Origin: JACJXF01 sp038316435
Lineage (GTDB): Bacteria > Bacteroidota > Bacteroidia > Bacteroidales > GCA-2748055
DNA length: 64,000 nt
Assembly (NCBI GenBank): GCA_038316435.1
Contig: JBBQAQ010000012.1
Coordinates: 1-64,000, forward strand
Direction of reading: 5' to 3'
Part shown: piece by piece, positions 1-8,077 of the stretch
How the letters are laid out: every line of letters begins with the position of its first letter
How positions within the stretch are numbered: position 1 is the stretch's first letter
Position numbers and translations under genes: made by a program
The notes under the pieces: model-generated
Told to the model about the DNA's origin: nothing
What the model saw: the letters and a program-made list of their open reading frames with translations, nothing else
The model's database searches: none

Positions 1-166
1 ATTTATCTAAACGCGAACGCCATATTAAAGCCGGAAATTCTTCAAATATTTTCAAATACAGTTCTTTGGCTTGAATTATTTCAACCTGTTGTTGTTTAAG
101 GAATGAGATTTCAAGTTCAAGTAATCTAATTTTATCTTTCAACTGATTCGTTTCGTTTGTGTCCAT
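1..166 (-). CDS. N-terminus of a PAS-type sensor protein (cut by window edge)
   Basis: An open frame starts with ATG at 166 and runs off the left edge, giving about 55 residues. The first 40 are charged and heptad-like (MDTNETNQLKDKIRLLE...), a probable coiled coil, followed by FPALIWRSRLDK, which resembles the opening strand of a PAS domain in Bacteroidota sensor kinases and diguanylate cyclases. It lies 86 bases downstream of the hybrid kinase on the same strand, so it probably belongs to the same signalling cluster. The output domain lies outside the window, so kinase or cyclase cannot be decided. Confidence 0.55.
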   Translation of the reverse strand, partial: MDTNETNQLKDKIRLLELEISFLKQQQVEIIQAKELYLKIFEEFPALIWRSRLDK

Positions 167-252
167 ATCGGCTGATATAAAGTGGTTTATAAAGTTAGGC
201 TTAATTCCTATTTTCTCCCAAATCATCTCATTTTCATCTGTCAACTGACAAA

Positions 253-2550
253 TCAAACCATAGGTATCGTAAAATAAAACGTCGATCCTTCACCTTTTTT
301 CGATTCCATCCAGATTTCGCCTCCTAACATTTCAACCAGGGCTTTTGAAATAGGCAGCCCCAAGCCATTGCCACCATATTTTCGGGTAAATGCAGATTCA
401 ACCTGACGGAAACGTTCAAATATTTGTTCGTGAAATTCTTTGGGTATCCCGATCCCCGTGTCTTTTACTCGAAATAGCGCAACGTCCCCTAATGTTTTAA
501 CTCCAAATTCGATGAAACCTTTTTCAGTAAATTTTATTGCATTGCCCACCAAATTGACTAAAATCTGCTTGAGTTTGGTCTCATCACTTTCAATAAAAAA
601 TTCCTTTTCCTGATTTGAAATATCAATCCTGAATTTAATCCCTTTTTCCAGGGCTTTAAACGAGTATTCTCCTTGTATGTCGAGCATTAATTTATTCACG
701 GAAAGAATACTTTTTTTAACTTGAAGCTGACCAGACTCAATCTTCGAAATATCCATGATGTCGCTGATTATGGCCAGTAGGTTGTTGCCGCTGGTATGGA
801 TCATTTGTGCAAAATGCAGCTGTTGTTTGGTATCAAAATCAGGATCCGACAATAATTCAGAAAACCCGATAATGCTGTTCAGCGGGGTCCGTATTTCGTG
901 GCTCATATTGGCCAGGAAAGCCGATTTCAGGCGGTCGTTTTCTTCGGCTTTTTCCTTGGCCTGAACCAATTCGTTAGTCATTTTTTTCTGATCGGAAATA
1001 TCCTTTTTAATAGCGAGGTAATGGGTGATTTTCCCTGATGATTCCAGAACCGGTGTAATGCTTGACGCCTCCCAGTATAAATCACCATTTTTCTTTTTGT
1101 TCAGGAATTCTCCTTCCCAAACGTTCCCTGAAGCAATGGTTTCCCAAATGGCCTTGTATTCTTCATTCGTAGTATTTCCCGAATTAAAAATCCTTGGATT
1201 CTGGCCTATAATTTCCTCTTTTGAGTACCCTGAAACTTTCACAACAGCCGGATTGCAAAATTCAATATCGCCATTGATATTGGTAATGAGGATTGACTCC
1301 GGACTTTGTTCAACCGCACTGGAGAGTTTTCGTAATTCTTCAGTAGCGGTTCTTCGTTGTGATATATCGCGCGAAACGCCTATAACTCCTGTAATCTGGC
1401 CAGTATCGTCTTTCATTAGCGAAGCTCTTACTTCGGTCCAAACAGTAGTACCATCTTTTCTGTTCATCTCCAATTCAAGGGTTCTTTCAGGCGGCAAATT
1501 ATTCAGGTTTTCTGAATTATTGCCAAAATATTCCTGAATAACGCGAGTTGCAAGTTGAAAAGATGCTGGTGTCAGTACATCTGAAATTTGTTGCGACAAG
1601 GTTTCTTCCGGTTCATAACCTCTCAAATGCTTGACCGCCGGGCTGGAATACGTAAAATTCAACTCCTTATCGAGTGTGAAAATTACATCGCCTGAGTTTT
1701 CGGCTAATAAGCGGTACTTCGATTCGCTGGCGGCCAATTCAGTTTGTTTCCTGATCAATTCACACTGCTGGAAGGCGCTTTTAATCATAACTGGAAGCTT
1801 GAACAGATAGTTTTCGCCTTTGGTAATGTAATCAGTTACGCCAAGCTTCAACGCCTGAACGGCAATATCTTCGTCGCCCTGACCGGTAACTATAATAACA
1901 GGGATTTCGAGCAATCTTTTCTGGCGGATAATTTTAATGAAATCGAGGGCGCTCATTCCCGGCAAGCAGTAATCCAACATCAATAGATGATAGTAGCCGG
2001 TACATTCACCCGCATCTGATTTTTGCAACTTTCTCAACGCATCTTCGGCTGTTGGAACTACTTCGAGGCGAACATTCGGTGCATATTTTTTCAGATGTCG
2101 CTGGGTGAGGTCCACGTCCAGCAGGTTGTGTTCAATGTAAATAACGTTGATTATTTCCTGTTGATGCTTCCTGTTCTGAGTGAAACCTACGATGGCAAAC
2201 CCGATTACACGTGGCAATTCATCCAGATAGCCTTGTTTTTTTGCAAGGTAGTCGTCTGCGCCGGCTTTTAAGGCTGATACTGCCACTTCCTCGTTTCCGG
2301 TAGCAGTAAACACAACCACAGCCATATTCAGCCCTTTCTCCCTGATTTCGGTCAACAGTTCGAGCCCATTCCCGTCGGGCAGGTTCATGTCGAGCAAGGC
2401 AATATCGTAGGCTATACCAAAACTAATTTGCTGACGTGCCTGCTTTAATGTTGGCGCTACATCAACGGTACATCCTTCAAACGCTCTTGTAATTGCCCTG
2501 CTGCACAAATCGGCATCAGTCGGGTTGTCTTCTAAAATCAATATTTTCAT
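253..2550 (-). CDS. Hybrid histidine kinase with two N-terminal receiver domains and two PAS domains
   Basis: This 765-residue protein has no signal peptide or membrane segment and should be cytoplasmic. Domain order: receiver 1 (1-120, phospho-acceptor Asp54 in LLDMNLPDG), receiver 2 (135-260, Asp193 in MLDYCLPGM), PAS 1 (275-400), PAS 2 with PAC (405-522), HisKA (about 541-610, phospho-acceptor His551 in NMSHEIRTPLNS), and an HATPase with N box (NLVGNAIKF), G1 (DTGIGIP) and G2 (GGNGLGL). Receivers in front of a kinase core suggest that it accepts phosphate from, or is gated by, another kinase; the PocR kinase and single receiver directly upstream on the same strand are the obvious partners. 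The ligand cannot be read from sequence. Confidence 0.93.
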   Translation of the reverse strand: MKILILEDNPTDADLCSRAITRAFEGCTVDVAPTLKQARQQISFGIAYDIALLDMNLPDGNGLELLTEIREKGLNMAVVVFTATGNEEVAVSALKAGADDYLAKKQGYLDELPRVIGFAIVGFTQNRKHQQEIINVIYIEHNLLDVDLTQRHLKKYAPNVRLEVVPTAEDALRKLQKSDAGECTGYYHLLMLDYCLPGMSALDFIKIIRQKRLLEIPVIIVTGQGDEDIAVQALKLGVTDYITKGENYLFKLPVMIKSAFQQCELIRKQTELAASESKYRLLAENSGDVIFTLDKELNFTYSSPAVKHLRGYEPEETLSQQISDVLTPASFQLATRVIQEYFGNNSENLNNLPPERTLELEMNRKDGTTVWTEVRASLMKDDTGQITGVIGVSRDISQRRTATEELRKLSSAVEQSPESILITNINGDIEFCNPAVVKVSGYSKEEIIGQNPRIFNSGNTTNEEYKAIWETIASGNVWEGEFLNKKKNGDLYWEASSITPVLESSGKITHYLAIKKDISDQKKMTNELVQAKEKAEENDRLKSAFLANMSHEIRTPLNSIIGFSELLSDPDFDTKQQLHFAQMIHTSGNNLLAIISDIMDISKIESGQLQVKKSILSVNKLMLDIQGEYSFKALEKGIKFRIDISNQEKEFFIESDETKLKQILVNLVGNAIKFTEKGFIEFGVKTLGDVALFRVKDTGIGIPKEFHEQIFERFRQVESAFTRKYGGNGLGLPISKALVEMLGGEIWMESKKGEGSTFYFTIPMV

Positions 2551-2641
2551 GTGTTTATAATTTGTTTTTTAATTGCCACATGGAACTCCCGAATAATCAT
2601 CCTCCTGTGTGAGAAAGGATTTCTCATGGTCGTTTCATCTG

Positions 2642-3070
2642 TTATGCGGGTCTATTTAATACACTCCAGTATATCTCAATTTGTTTGGCTACTTCAATAA
2701 ACTTGTCGAAATCGACCGGTTTTACAATGTATGAATTCGCGCCTAAAAGATACGCATTTTCAACATCAGTCGATTCGGACGAGGTAGTAAGGATTACAAC
2801 CGGTATGGTTTTGAAAGTGGGATGTTTTTTGATCGCTTCCAGCACTTCCAGCCCGCTTACCTTGGGCAACTTCAGGTCGAGCAGGATTACCACAGGGCGG
2901 GGATCACCATTTCCCCATTTTTCGATATATGCCAGCGCCTCTTCCCCGTCGCGGGCCACTTCAATGGGATTGGTCAGTTTGCGCGATGCAAAAGCGCGTA
3001 AGGTGAGGTCAAGGTCAACCGGGTTGTCCTCAACCAATAAAATTGGTTGGTTGGAATTCATCGCATTCAT
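2642..3070 (-). CDS. Single-domain response regulator (CheY/Rcp1-like)
   Basis: A 142-residue stand-alone receiver with no output domain. The acidic pocket is in LLVEDNPVD, the phospho-acceptor is Asp65 in LLDLKLPKVSG, and the conserved Thr and Lys are in LTTSSE and IVKPVDF. This resembles the small receivers that partner phytochrome-like kinases. Its ATG shares one base with the TAA of the upstream kinase (TAATG), so the two are probably translationally coupled and form a cognate pair. A second ATG three codons in is an alternative start. With no effector domain, it probably works by phosphotransfer or protein contact, perhaps with the hybrid kinase downstream. Confidence 0.92.
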   Translation of the reverse strand: MNAMNSNQPILLVEDNPVDLDLTLRAFASRKLTNPIEVARDGEEALAYIEKWGNGDPRPVVILLDLKLPKVSGLEVLEAIKKHPTFKTIPVVILTTSSESTDVENAYLLGANSYIVKPVDFDKFIEVAKQIEIYWSVLNRPA

Positions 3071-6000
3071 TATTGATTGGTTTTTGGAATTTCAAGATAA
3101 AATGTGGCTCCTAGTCCGGGAACGCTTTCGGCACGGGCTTTTCCATTCATCCGTTGCATTGCTTTGGCAACCATGGCCAGCCCAATACCCGTTCCGGGAT
3201 AATCTTCAGCGCGTTGCAGGCGTTGGAATATTTCAAAGATACGTTGATGATACTTCATGTCGAAGCCAATGCCATTATCTTTTACTGAAATAATCCAATA
3301 ATCGGAATTTTCTTCAAATCCGATATTTATTTCAGGTGCGGGTGCCGCTTTTGAGAACTTGATGGCGTTTTCGACGAGGTTTCGTATGGCGATTTGGATC
3401 CCATTCGTATCGGCAATCAGTTCAGTATCGGGAACATTCAATACAACTGAAAAATGGCTGGTTGCAATCTCATCCTCATTCATTTTTAAAATGGTTTCGA
3501 TCACTGGCCTGATTTTAAACGGTTTTACCTGCATTTGGATCCGTTCGAGGCGAGAATACTGAAGCAGGTCTTCGATCAACTGGTTCATTTGCAAGGTCGA
3601 GCTTCGAATGGTGTTGATAAAATAGCTGGCATCTTCGTTTAAGTTTTGGCTGTAATTATCCAGCAACAGCTTGCTGTAGCCATCGATGCCCCGGAGCGGG
3701 GCTTTCAGATCGTGCGATACGGAATAGGTAAACGTTTCGAGTTCTTTATTTGCAGTTACAAGTTGAGCCGTGCGTTCGGCTACCCGTTCTTCTAATTCTT
3801 CATTTAATTTTTTTATTTCCTCTTCTACCTGTTTCCGATCACTTATATCTTCATGTTGTACTATTACATACATTAATTCACCATCAGAATTTAAAATAGG
3901 ATAAGCCAAATTTTGAAACCATTTTTTTTCAGGTTTTGAGACATTTACTCCCGTTGTTTCCGAAGCATGTTGTATATCAAAATTAACTTCCCATTTTACG
4001 GTTTCTTTATTTTCAAATACCCTGTTAAGATGATTTATTACACCGGTTCTGATAATTTCGCCATCTTGTAAAATGTTATATTTTTTTCCCTCAATGTCTT
4101 CTGGGTTTACACCAAAAAGTTCACTTAGTTTAGGATTTATCTTTACACACCAACCTTCTCTGTCGAGAAGTTGAGTACTGGTGGAAGATTGAATAAATAA
4201 TTGTTCAAAGAAAAACTTGCTTTCTTTTAAATCCCTTTCTGCCTGTTTGCTTTCGGTAATATCCTGAAAAAAACCAAGAACTCTGCCATGTTCCAAATCA
4301 GTTTTTCCTTTCGCCCTAACAGAACGAAGATTCCCTTTCGCTGTAATGATTTCCAGTTCTACATCAAATGGTTCCCCGAAATCAATGGCACGCTGTATGG
4401 CTTGTTCAATAATCGGTCTTGATTCGGGAGTATAAAAATTGATGCCATTTTCAACAGTTGATTTAAAACTTTTGTCGATCTCATGAATATGAAAAACCTC
4501 CTCTGTCCAGGTAGTTTCCAATATATCAATATTGAATTCCCAACCGCCGACTTTTCCCATTCTTTGAGACTCTTCCATTAACTCCTGGTTCCTTCTTAAT
4601 ACTTCTTCTGCCTTTTTTCGTTCAGTGACGTCTCTAATTAATCCAATAAAACCCACGATATCACCCTGGTTATTATTCAGATAGTGAATACCTGTTTCCC
4701 CCGGGAATATTTCACCGTTTTTCTTTTTGTAACTTACCGTATAATGAAAGGGTGTTTTATCAGCGGAATGCTCTTTTATGGCTTGACCAAGCTCATTGAA
4801 TTGTTGTTCATTTTCATAGACATAAATGGTTTTTTTGCCAATTATTTCATTTAAAGAATAACCAAACTGAGAAGTAAAAGCCGGATTACAATCAATGATA
4901 TTTCGTTGGTTATCGGCAACCAGAATAGCATCCCGAATGCTGTCGTACAATCCCCGGTATTTTTGCACCGATTCTCTCAAGTCTTCTTCCGCCTGTTTTT
5001 GTTCAGTTATATCAATCATCATACTTAATCTTGCAGGTTTCCCCTGAAGAATAAGCGTTACATTAGAGACAATAACCCAACGAATATCGCCGCTTTTATT
5101 AATAACCCGTAATTCATTAACTGCATTTACCGGCTCTCCTTTTAAAAACCGGGCATGACGTTCAAGTACTTTTTGGCGATCCTCGGGATGAAGTAATTCT
5201 AATTGTTTGTTGACTGAAAGACCTATTGTTTCTTTTAGAGATAATCCGGTAATTTCCAGAAGCGCAGCATTGGCATAGGTAATAACCTCATCCTGAACAA
5301 GTGAAACAGCCTGTACCGAATTATCTACCAAAGTCCGAAATTTCTCTTCGCTCTCAAATAATTTAGCTTCCGCTAGTTTTCGTTCTGTAATGTCTGCATT
5401 AAAGCCAAACCAGGTTACACTTCCATCGGCCAATTTTTCGGGTGTTGATCTGGAATAAATCCATTGAATTTCTTTACCTGGTATTTGCACTCTAAACTCA
5501 CAGGTGAAATAAGTCAAATGCTCTGCTGAGTCTTCGATTTCTTTAATAACTCTATCTGAGTCTTCCGGAAAAATTACTTTGGCAATAGGTGAGAAGTCGT
5601 CTAAAACATCTTCCGGAGAACAGCCAAAAATATTTTTAATTCCTTCGGAAGCAACAGGAACAAAATAGCTTCCATCTGGTTTTCTGGTAAATTGATAAAT
5701 CAGTTCAGGCACATTCGATAAAAGTTTTCTAAACTCAATATCCTTTTCACGGATCTTTTCTTCTGCCTGCTTGCGTTCAGTTACTTCAATTATTTGCACA
5801 AGATATCCGGTAATTTCATTATTTAGCTTTAATGGTATGGCATACATGTCCATATACATTGTTCCGGACCGACTTGTTGGATAAAGCTTCTTCGATTTTA
5901 CAATTTCAAAATCGAAATTGGTTGAGATGGAAATCGGTTTGCCATTTTTCAGGGCTTTAATCTTTTCGGTTGATAAATTTGGATCCTCCCACAGATTAAA

Positions 6001-7059
6001 TCCAATAATATATTTTTTATCATCGACCCCAAACATATTTAAAGTATTCTGGTTCACATCTATCAGTTTACCATCAACATCGTAAATTTCAATTGCAACA
6101 GGCGATTGCTCATAGATACCCCGGAATTTTTCTTCACTTTCATTCAGCAAAATTTGTGCTTTTTTAGCTTCAGTAATATCTTCAACACTCGACCAAATGT
6201 ATTTTACTCCTTGTCTTTCAATAATTTTTCCTTGTAAACGCACCGGAACTAAATGCCCATCTTTATGGATATACTCTTTTTCGTAAGGTCCGTATATACC
6301 TTTGGTTTTAAGTGATTCCAATTGAAGTTGTTCCTGATCATTATATTTTTCAGGAGTCAACTCCCAATAAGTTAGTTTTAAGCATTCCTCAATTGTCCGT
6401 CCAATAATATTTGCTGATGCCGGATTTATATCTACTAATTGTCCATCCATTTTTGTAAGTACCAATCCCATGCTAGTTTCTGTGAACAAGGTGCGGTTGT
6501 ATTCTTCGCTTTCTTTTAATGCATTATTTGATTCATTTTGCTCCAGCCGTTGCATAGACATGTCTACAATTAATTCTGTCATATTTAACAAAAAATCCAT
6601 GGCAGTTTTAACCTTTTCCTGTGAAACGACAGGTACATTTTCAAGGGCTTTTAAATAAACATTTTCGTTAAACCGATATTTCTCAGCTTGCTTTTTAAAA
6701 AATAAGCGATCAGGTTCCTCAAAGAAAAATTGTCCGGAGAACAGGTTAGCGATATGTTCGCCATTAATTACCAACGGCACAGCCACATCGACCAATCCAT
6801 TCAGGCATTTATAAAAATGATATTTTTCACCCGTTGCCATTTTGTTGGCCAACCCGGTATCACTTATCCGGCATTTTTCTGCTGTTTCGGGATGAACGCG
6901 GTGAAAAGCGGTGCAAATGTTCCGCCAGCCCGATTGTGAGAGCACATTTCCTTCGAGGTCGAGGATGGCAGTCACAAAACCAGTTGTCCGGTTAAATCCT
7001 TCGAGCAAGGAATTAATCCTTTCGAAATCAATTAATTCGATGAGATTTGTTTTCATCAC
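3070..7059 (-). CDS. PocR-domain, seven-PAS sensor histidine kinase
   Basis: A very large (1329 residues) cytoplasmic sensor kinase. The first ~175 residues match the PocR ligand-binding fold, including the Cys-containing segment around AFHRVHPETAEKCRISD and YHFYKCLNGLVDVAVPLVI. Seven PAS/PAC units follow, each introduced by an E-S-E-E-K-F-R-like linker (start near 190, 310, 440, 570, 690, 810 and 935). A coiled coil (IKKLNEELEERVAERTAQL) leads to a HisKA domain with His1116 in SVSHDLKAPLRG, then an HATPase (NLVENAIKF, DNGIGF, GTGIGLAM). The HisKA type is that of phytochrome-like kinases. Its stop overlaps the start of the receiver gene. PocR domains bind small hydrocarbon or diol-type ligands in characterised members; the ligand here is unknown. 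Confidence 0.93.
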   Translation of the reverse strand: MMKTNLIELIDFERINSLLEGFNRTTGFVTAILDLEGNVLSQSGWRNICTAFHRVHPETAEKCRISDTGLANKMATGEKYHFYKCLNGLVDVAVPLVINGEHIANLFSGQFFFEEPDRLFFKKQAEKYRFNENVYLKALENVPVVSQEKVKTAMDFLLNMTELIVDMSMQRLEQNESNNALKESEEYNRTLFTETSMGLVLTKMDGQLVDINPASANIIGRTIEECLKLTYWELTPEKYNDQEQLQLESLKTKGIYGPYEKEYIHKDGHLVPVRLQGKIIERQGVKYIWSSVEDITEAKKAQILLNESEEKFRGIYEQSPVAIEIYDVDGKLIDVNQNTLNMFGVDDKKYIIGFNLWEDPNLSTEKIKALKNGKPISISTNFDFEIVKSKKLYPTSRSGTMYMDMYAIPLKLNNEITGYLVQIIEVTERKQAEEKIREKDIEFRKLLSNVPELIYQFTRKPDGSYFVPVASEGIKNIFGCSPEDVLDDFSPIAKVIFPEDSDRVIKEIEDSAEHLTYFTCEFRVQIPGKEIQWIYSRSTPEKLADGSVTWFGFNADITERKLAEAKLFESEEKFRTLVDNSVQAVSLVQDEVITYANAALLEITGLSLKETIGLSVNKQLELLHPEDRQKVLERHARFLKGEPVNAVNELRVINKSGDIRWVIVSNVTLILQGKPARLSMMIDITEQKQAEEDLRESVQKYRGLYDSIRDAILVADNQRNIIDCNPAFTSQFGYSLNEIIGKKTIYVYENEQQFNELGQAIKEHSADKTPFHYTVSYKKKNGEIFPGETGIHYLNNNQGDIVGFIGLIRDVTERKKAEEVLRRNQELMEESQRMGKVGGWEFNIDILETTWTEEVFHIHEIDKSFKSTVENGINFYTPESRPIIEQAIQRAIDFGEPFDVELEIITAKGNLRSVRAKGKTDLEHGRVLGFFQDITESKQAERDLKESKFFFEQLFIQSSTSTQLLDREGWCVKINPKLSELFGVNPEDIEGKKYNILQDGEIIRTGVINHLNRVFENKETVKWEVNFDIQHASETTGVNVSKPEKKWFQNLAYPILNSDGELMYVIVQHEDISDRKQVEEEIKKLNEELEERVAERTAQLVTANKELETFTYSVSHDLKAPLRGIDGYSKLLLDNYSQNLNEDASYFINTIRSSTLQMNQLIEDLLQYSRLERIQMQVKPFKIRPVIETILKMNEDEIATSHFSVVLNVPDTELIADTNGIQIAIRNLVENAIKFSKAAPAPEINIGFEENSDYWIISVKDNGIGFDMKYHQRIFEIFQRLQRAEDYPGTGIGLAMVAKAMQRMNGKARAESVPGLGATFYLEIPKTNQ

Positions 7060-7107
7060 GGTTGTAATTAAGTCTTGGTTTTTTCCTGAACCAAAATGTT
7101 TAACAGT

Positions 7108-7407
7108 TTATAATGCCCAGGCCATTTCCGCAGTTGCCCTGACATTTTTCTTGCCGTTTTTTTGCGATAGTTTAAAAAAGTTATTCAATCCTTTGTCCAT
7201 TTCGATGGGTGAAAAAACGCCATTTGGATAGTATAAATCTTTGGCATTTAACACACTAAAATGTTCAGGCATATCGACATGGCAATCGCATTGCGGAAAT
7301 TTCGAATAATACTTCTCGTATAAACCGCAAATATGAACTCCCCAATTACAGGTATAATCACCAATACCTAATTTGAGTTCGGGTTGGTTTGATGTTTTGA
7401 TATGCAT
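7108..7407 (-). CDS. Truncated MEDS-like sensory protein
   Basis: A 99-residue product starting at the ATG before HIKTSNQPELKLG; an earlier ATG 69 bases upstream would add a hydrophobic extension that looks unnatural. The N-terminus GDYTCNWGVHICGLYE resembles the start of MEDS (DcmR-type sensory) domain proteins. The sequence then goes directly to KYYSKFPQCDCH and FSVLNAKDLYYPNGVF, which I would expect later in the domain, and it stops at NVRATAEMAWAL. Full-length relatives are about twice as long, so I infer an internal deletion plus C-terminal loss. It lies 48 bases upstream of the PocR kinase and may once have been its sensor partner. Whether it is functional is open. Confidence 0.5.
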   Translation of the reverse strand: MHIKTSNQPELKLGIGDYTCNWGVHICGLYEKYYSKFPQCDCHVDMPEHFSVLNAKDLYYPNGVFSPIEMDKGLNNFFKLSQKNGKKNVRATAEMAWAL

Positions 7408-7703
7408 AATTCTTGTTTTTAATTGACCAAATATAATGATTGGTTTTATCAAAAAAAACAAATTCGAATCATGCATTTAAGCTTTACAGATGGCTGCGTC
7501 ATAAACTTTAAATCCGCTCACATTGAACACCTTTAGCTGGTATACTTAAATTTTATACATATCTTAATAACAGGAATTTATCTCAGGCTCTGAATAGTCA
7601 ATGTACCCGACTTTCCCAGTAGAATGGAGGAATCTATTAATTATACCAGTATTTTTTAACAAAAATGGATTAAGTTTGTTCTGTAGAAAAGTTTACTATT
7701 TTT

Positions 7704-8024
7704 ATGTTTGTGAAACTAAAGAAAATATTTTCGTTTTTATTGGTGTTATTCCTGTTGACACCATCAATAGTTAAGCTTGAGCATCATCATGTCCAGATAG
7801 TTTGTAGTGCTAAAGGCGAAAATCATTTTCATGCTTACCATGATAAATGCGCCGTTTGTAATTTTGAGTTTTCTATATTCCTTGCGGGATATTTTTTAGA
7901 AACTTCTGTAAAAGCTGAATTTAAAGACTGTTATAGCAATTGTTATAATTCTTTCCCGTATTCTAACTTTTCTAAATATTCTTTTTCATTACGAGGGCCT
8001 CCTGTTTTTACCAATATCGTATAA
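7704..8024 (+). CDS. Small His/Cys-containing exported protein upstream of a TonB receptor
   Basis: A 106-residue protein with an N-terminal hydrophobic signal segment (FSFLLVLFLLTPSIV). It is followed by a His cluster (LEHHHVQIVC), a second His-rich stretch (ENHFHAYHDKC) and a CxxC (CAVC), then a hydrophobic FSIFLAGYFL segment and two further Cys in DCYSNCYNS. The His and Cys density suggests metal or heme contact in the periplasm. The gene ends 53 bases before a TonB-dependent receptor on the same strand, the usual placement of such small proteins in metal-uptake operons of Bacteroidota. I do not recognise a named family. Confidence 0.6.
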   Translation: MFVKLKKIFSFLLVLFLLTPSIVKLEHHHVQIVCSAKGENHFHAYHDKCAVCNFEFSIFLAGYFLETSVKAEFKDCYSNCYNSFPYSNFSKYSFSLRGPPVFTNIV

Positions 8025-8077
8025 ACACTCCTCTTGAGTGTGTAAAAACATATTTGTAAAATATTTAATCTTAAAAA

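Noticed and set aside
2685..3293. 202-codon frame opposite the receiver and kinase genes
   Set aside because: It is antisense to well-supported signalling domains and its translation resembles nothing; several similar shadows occur across the window.
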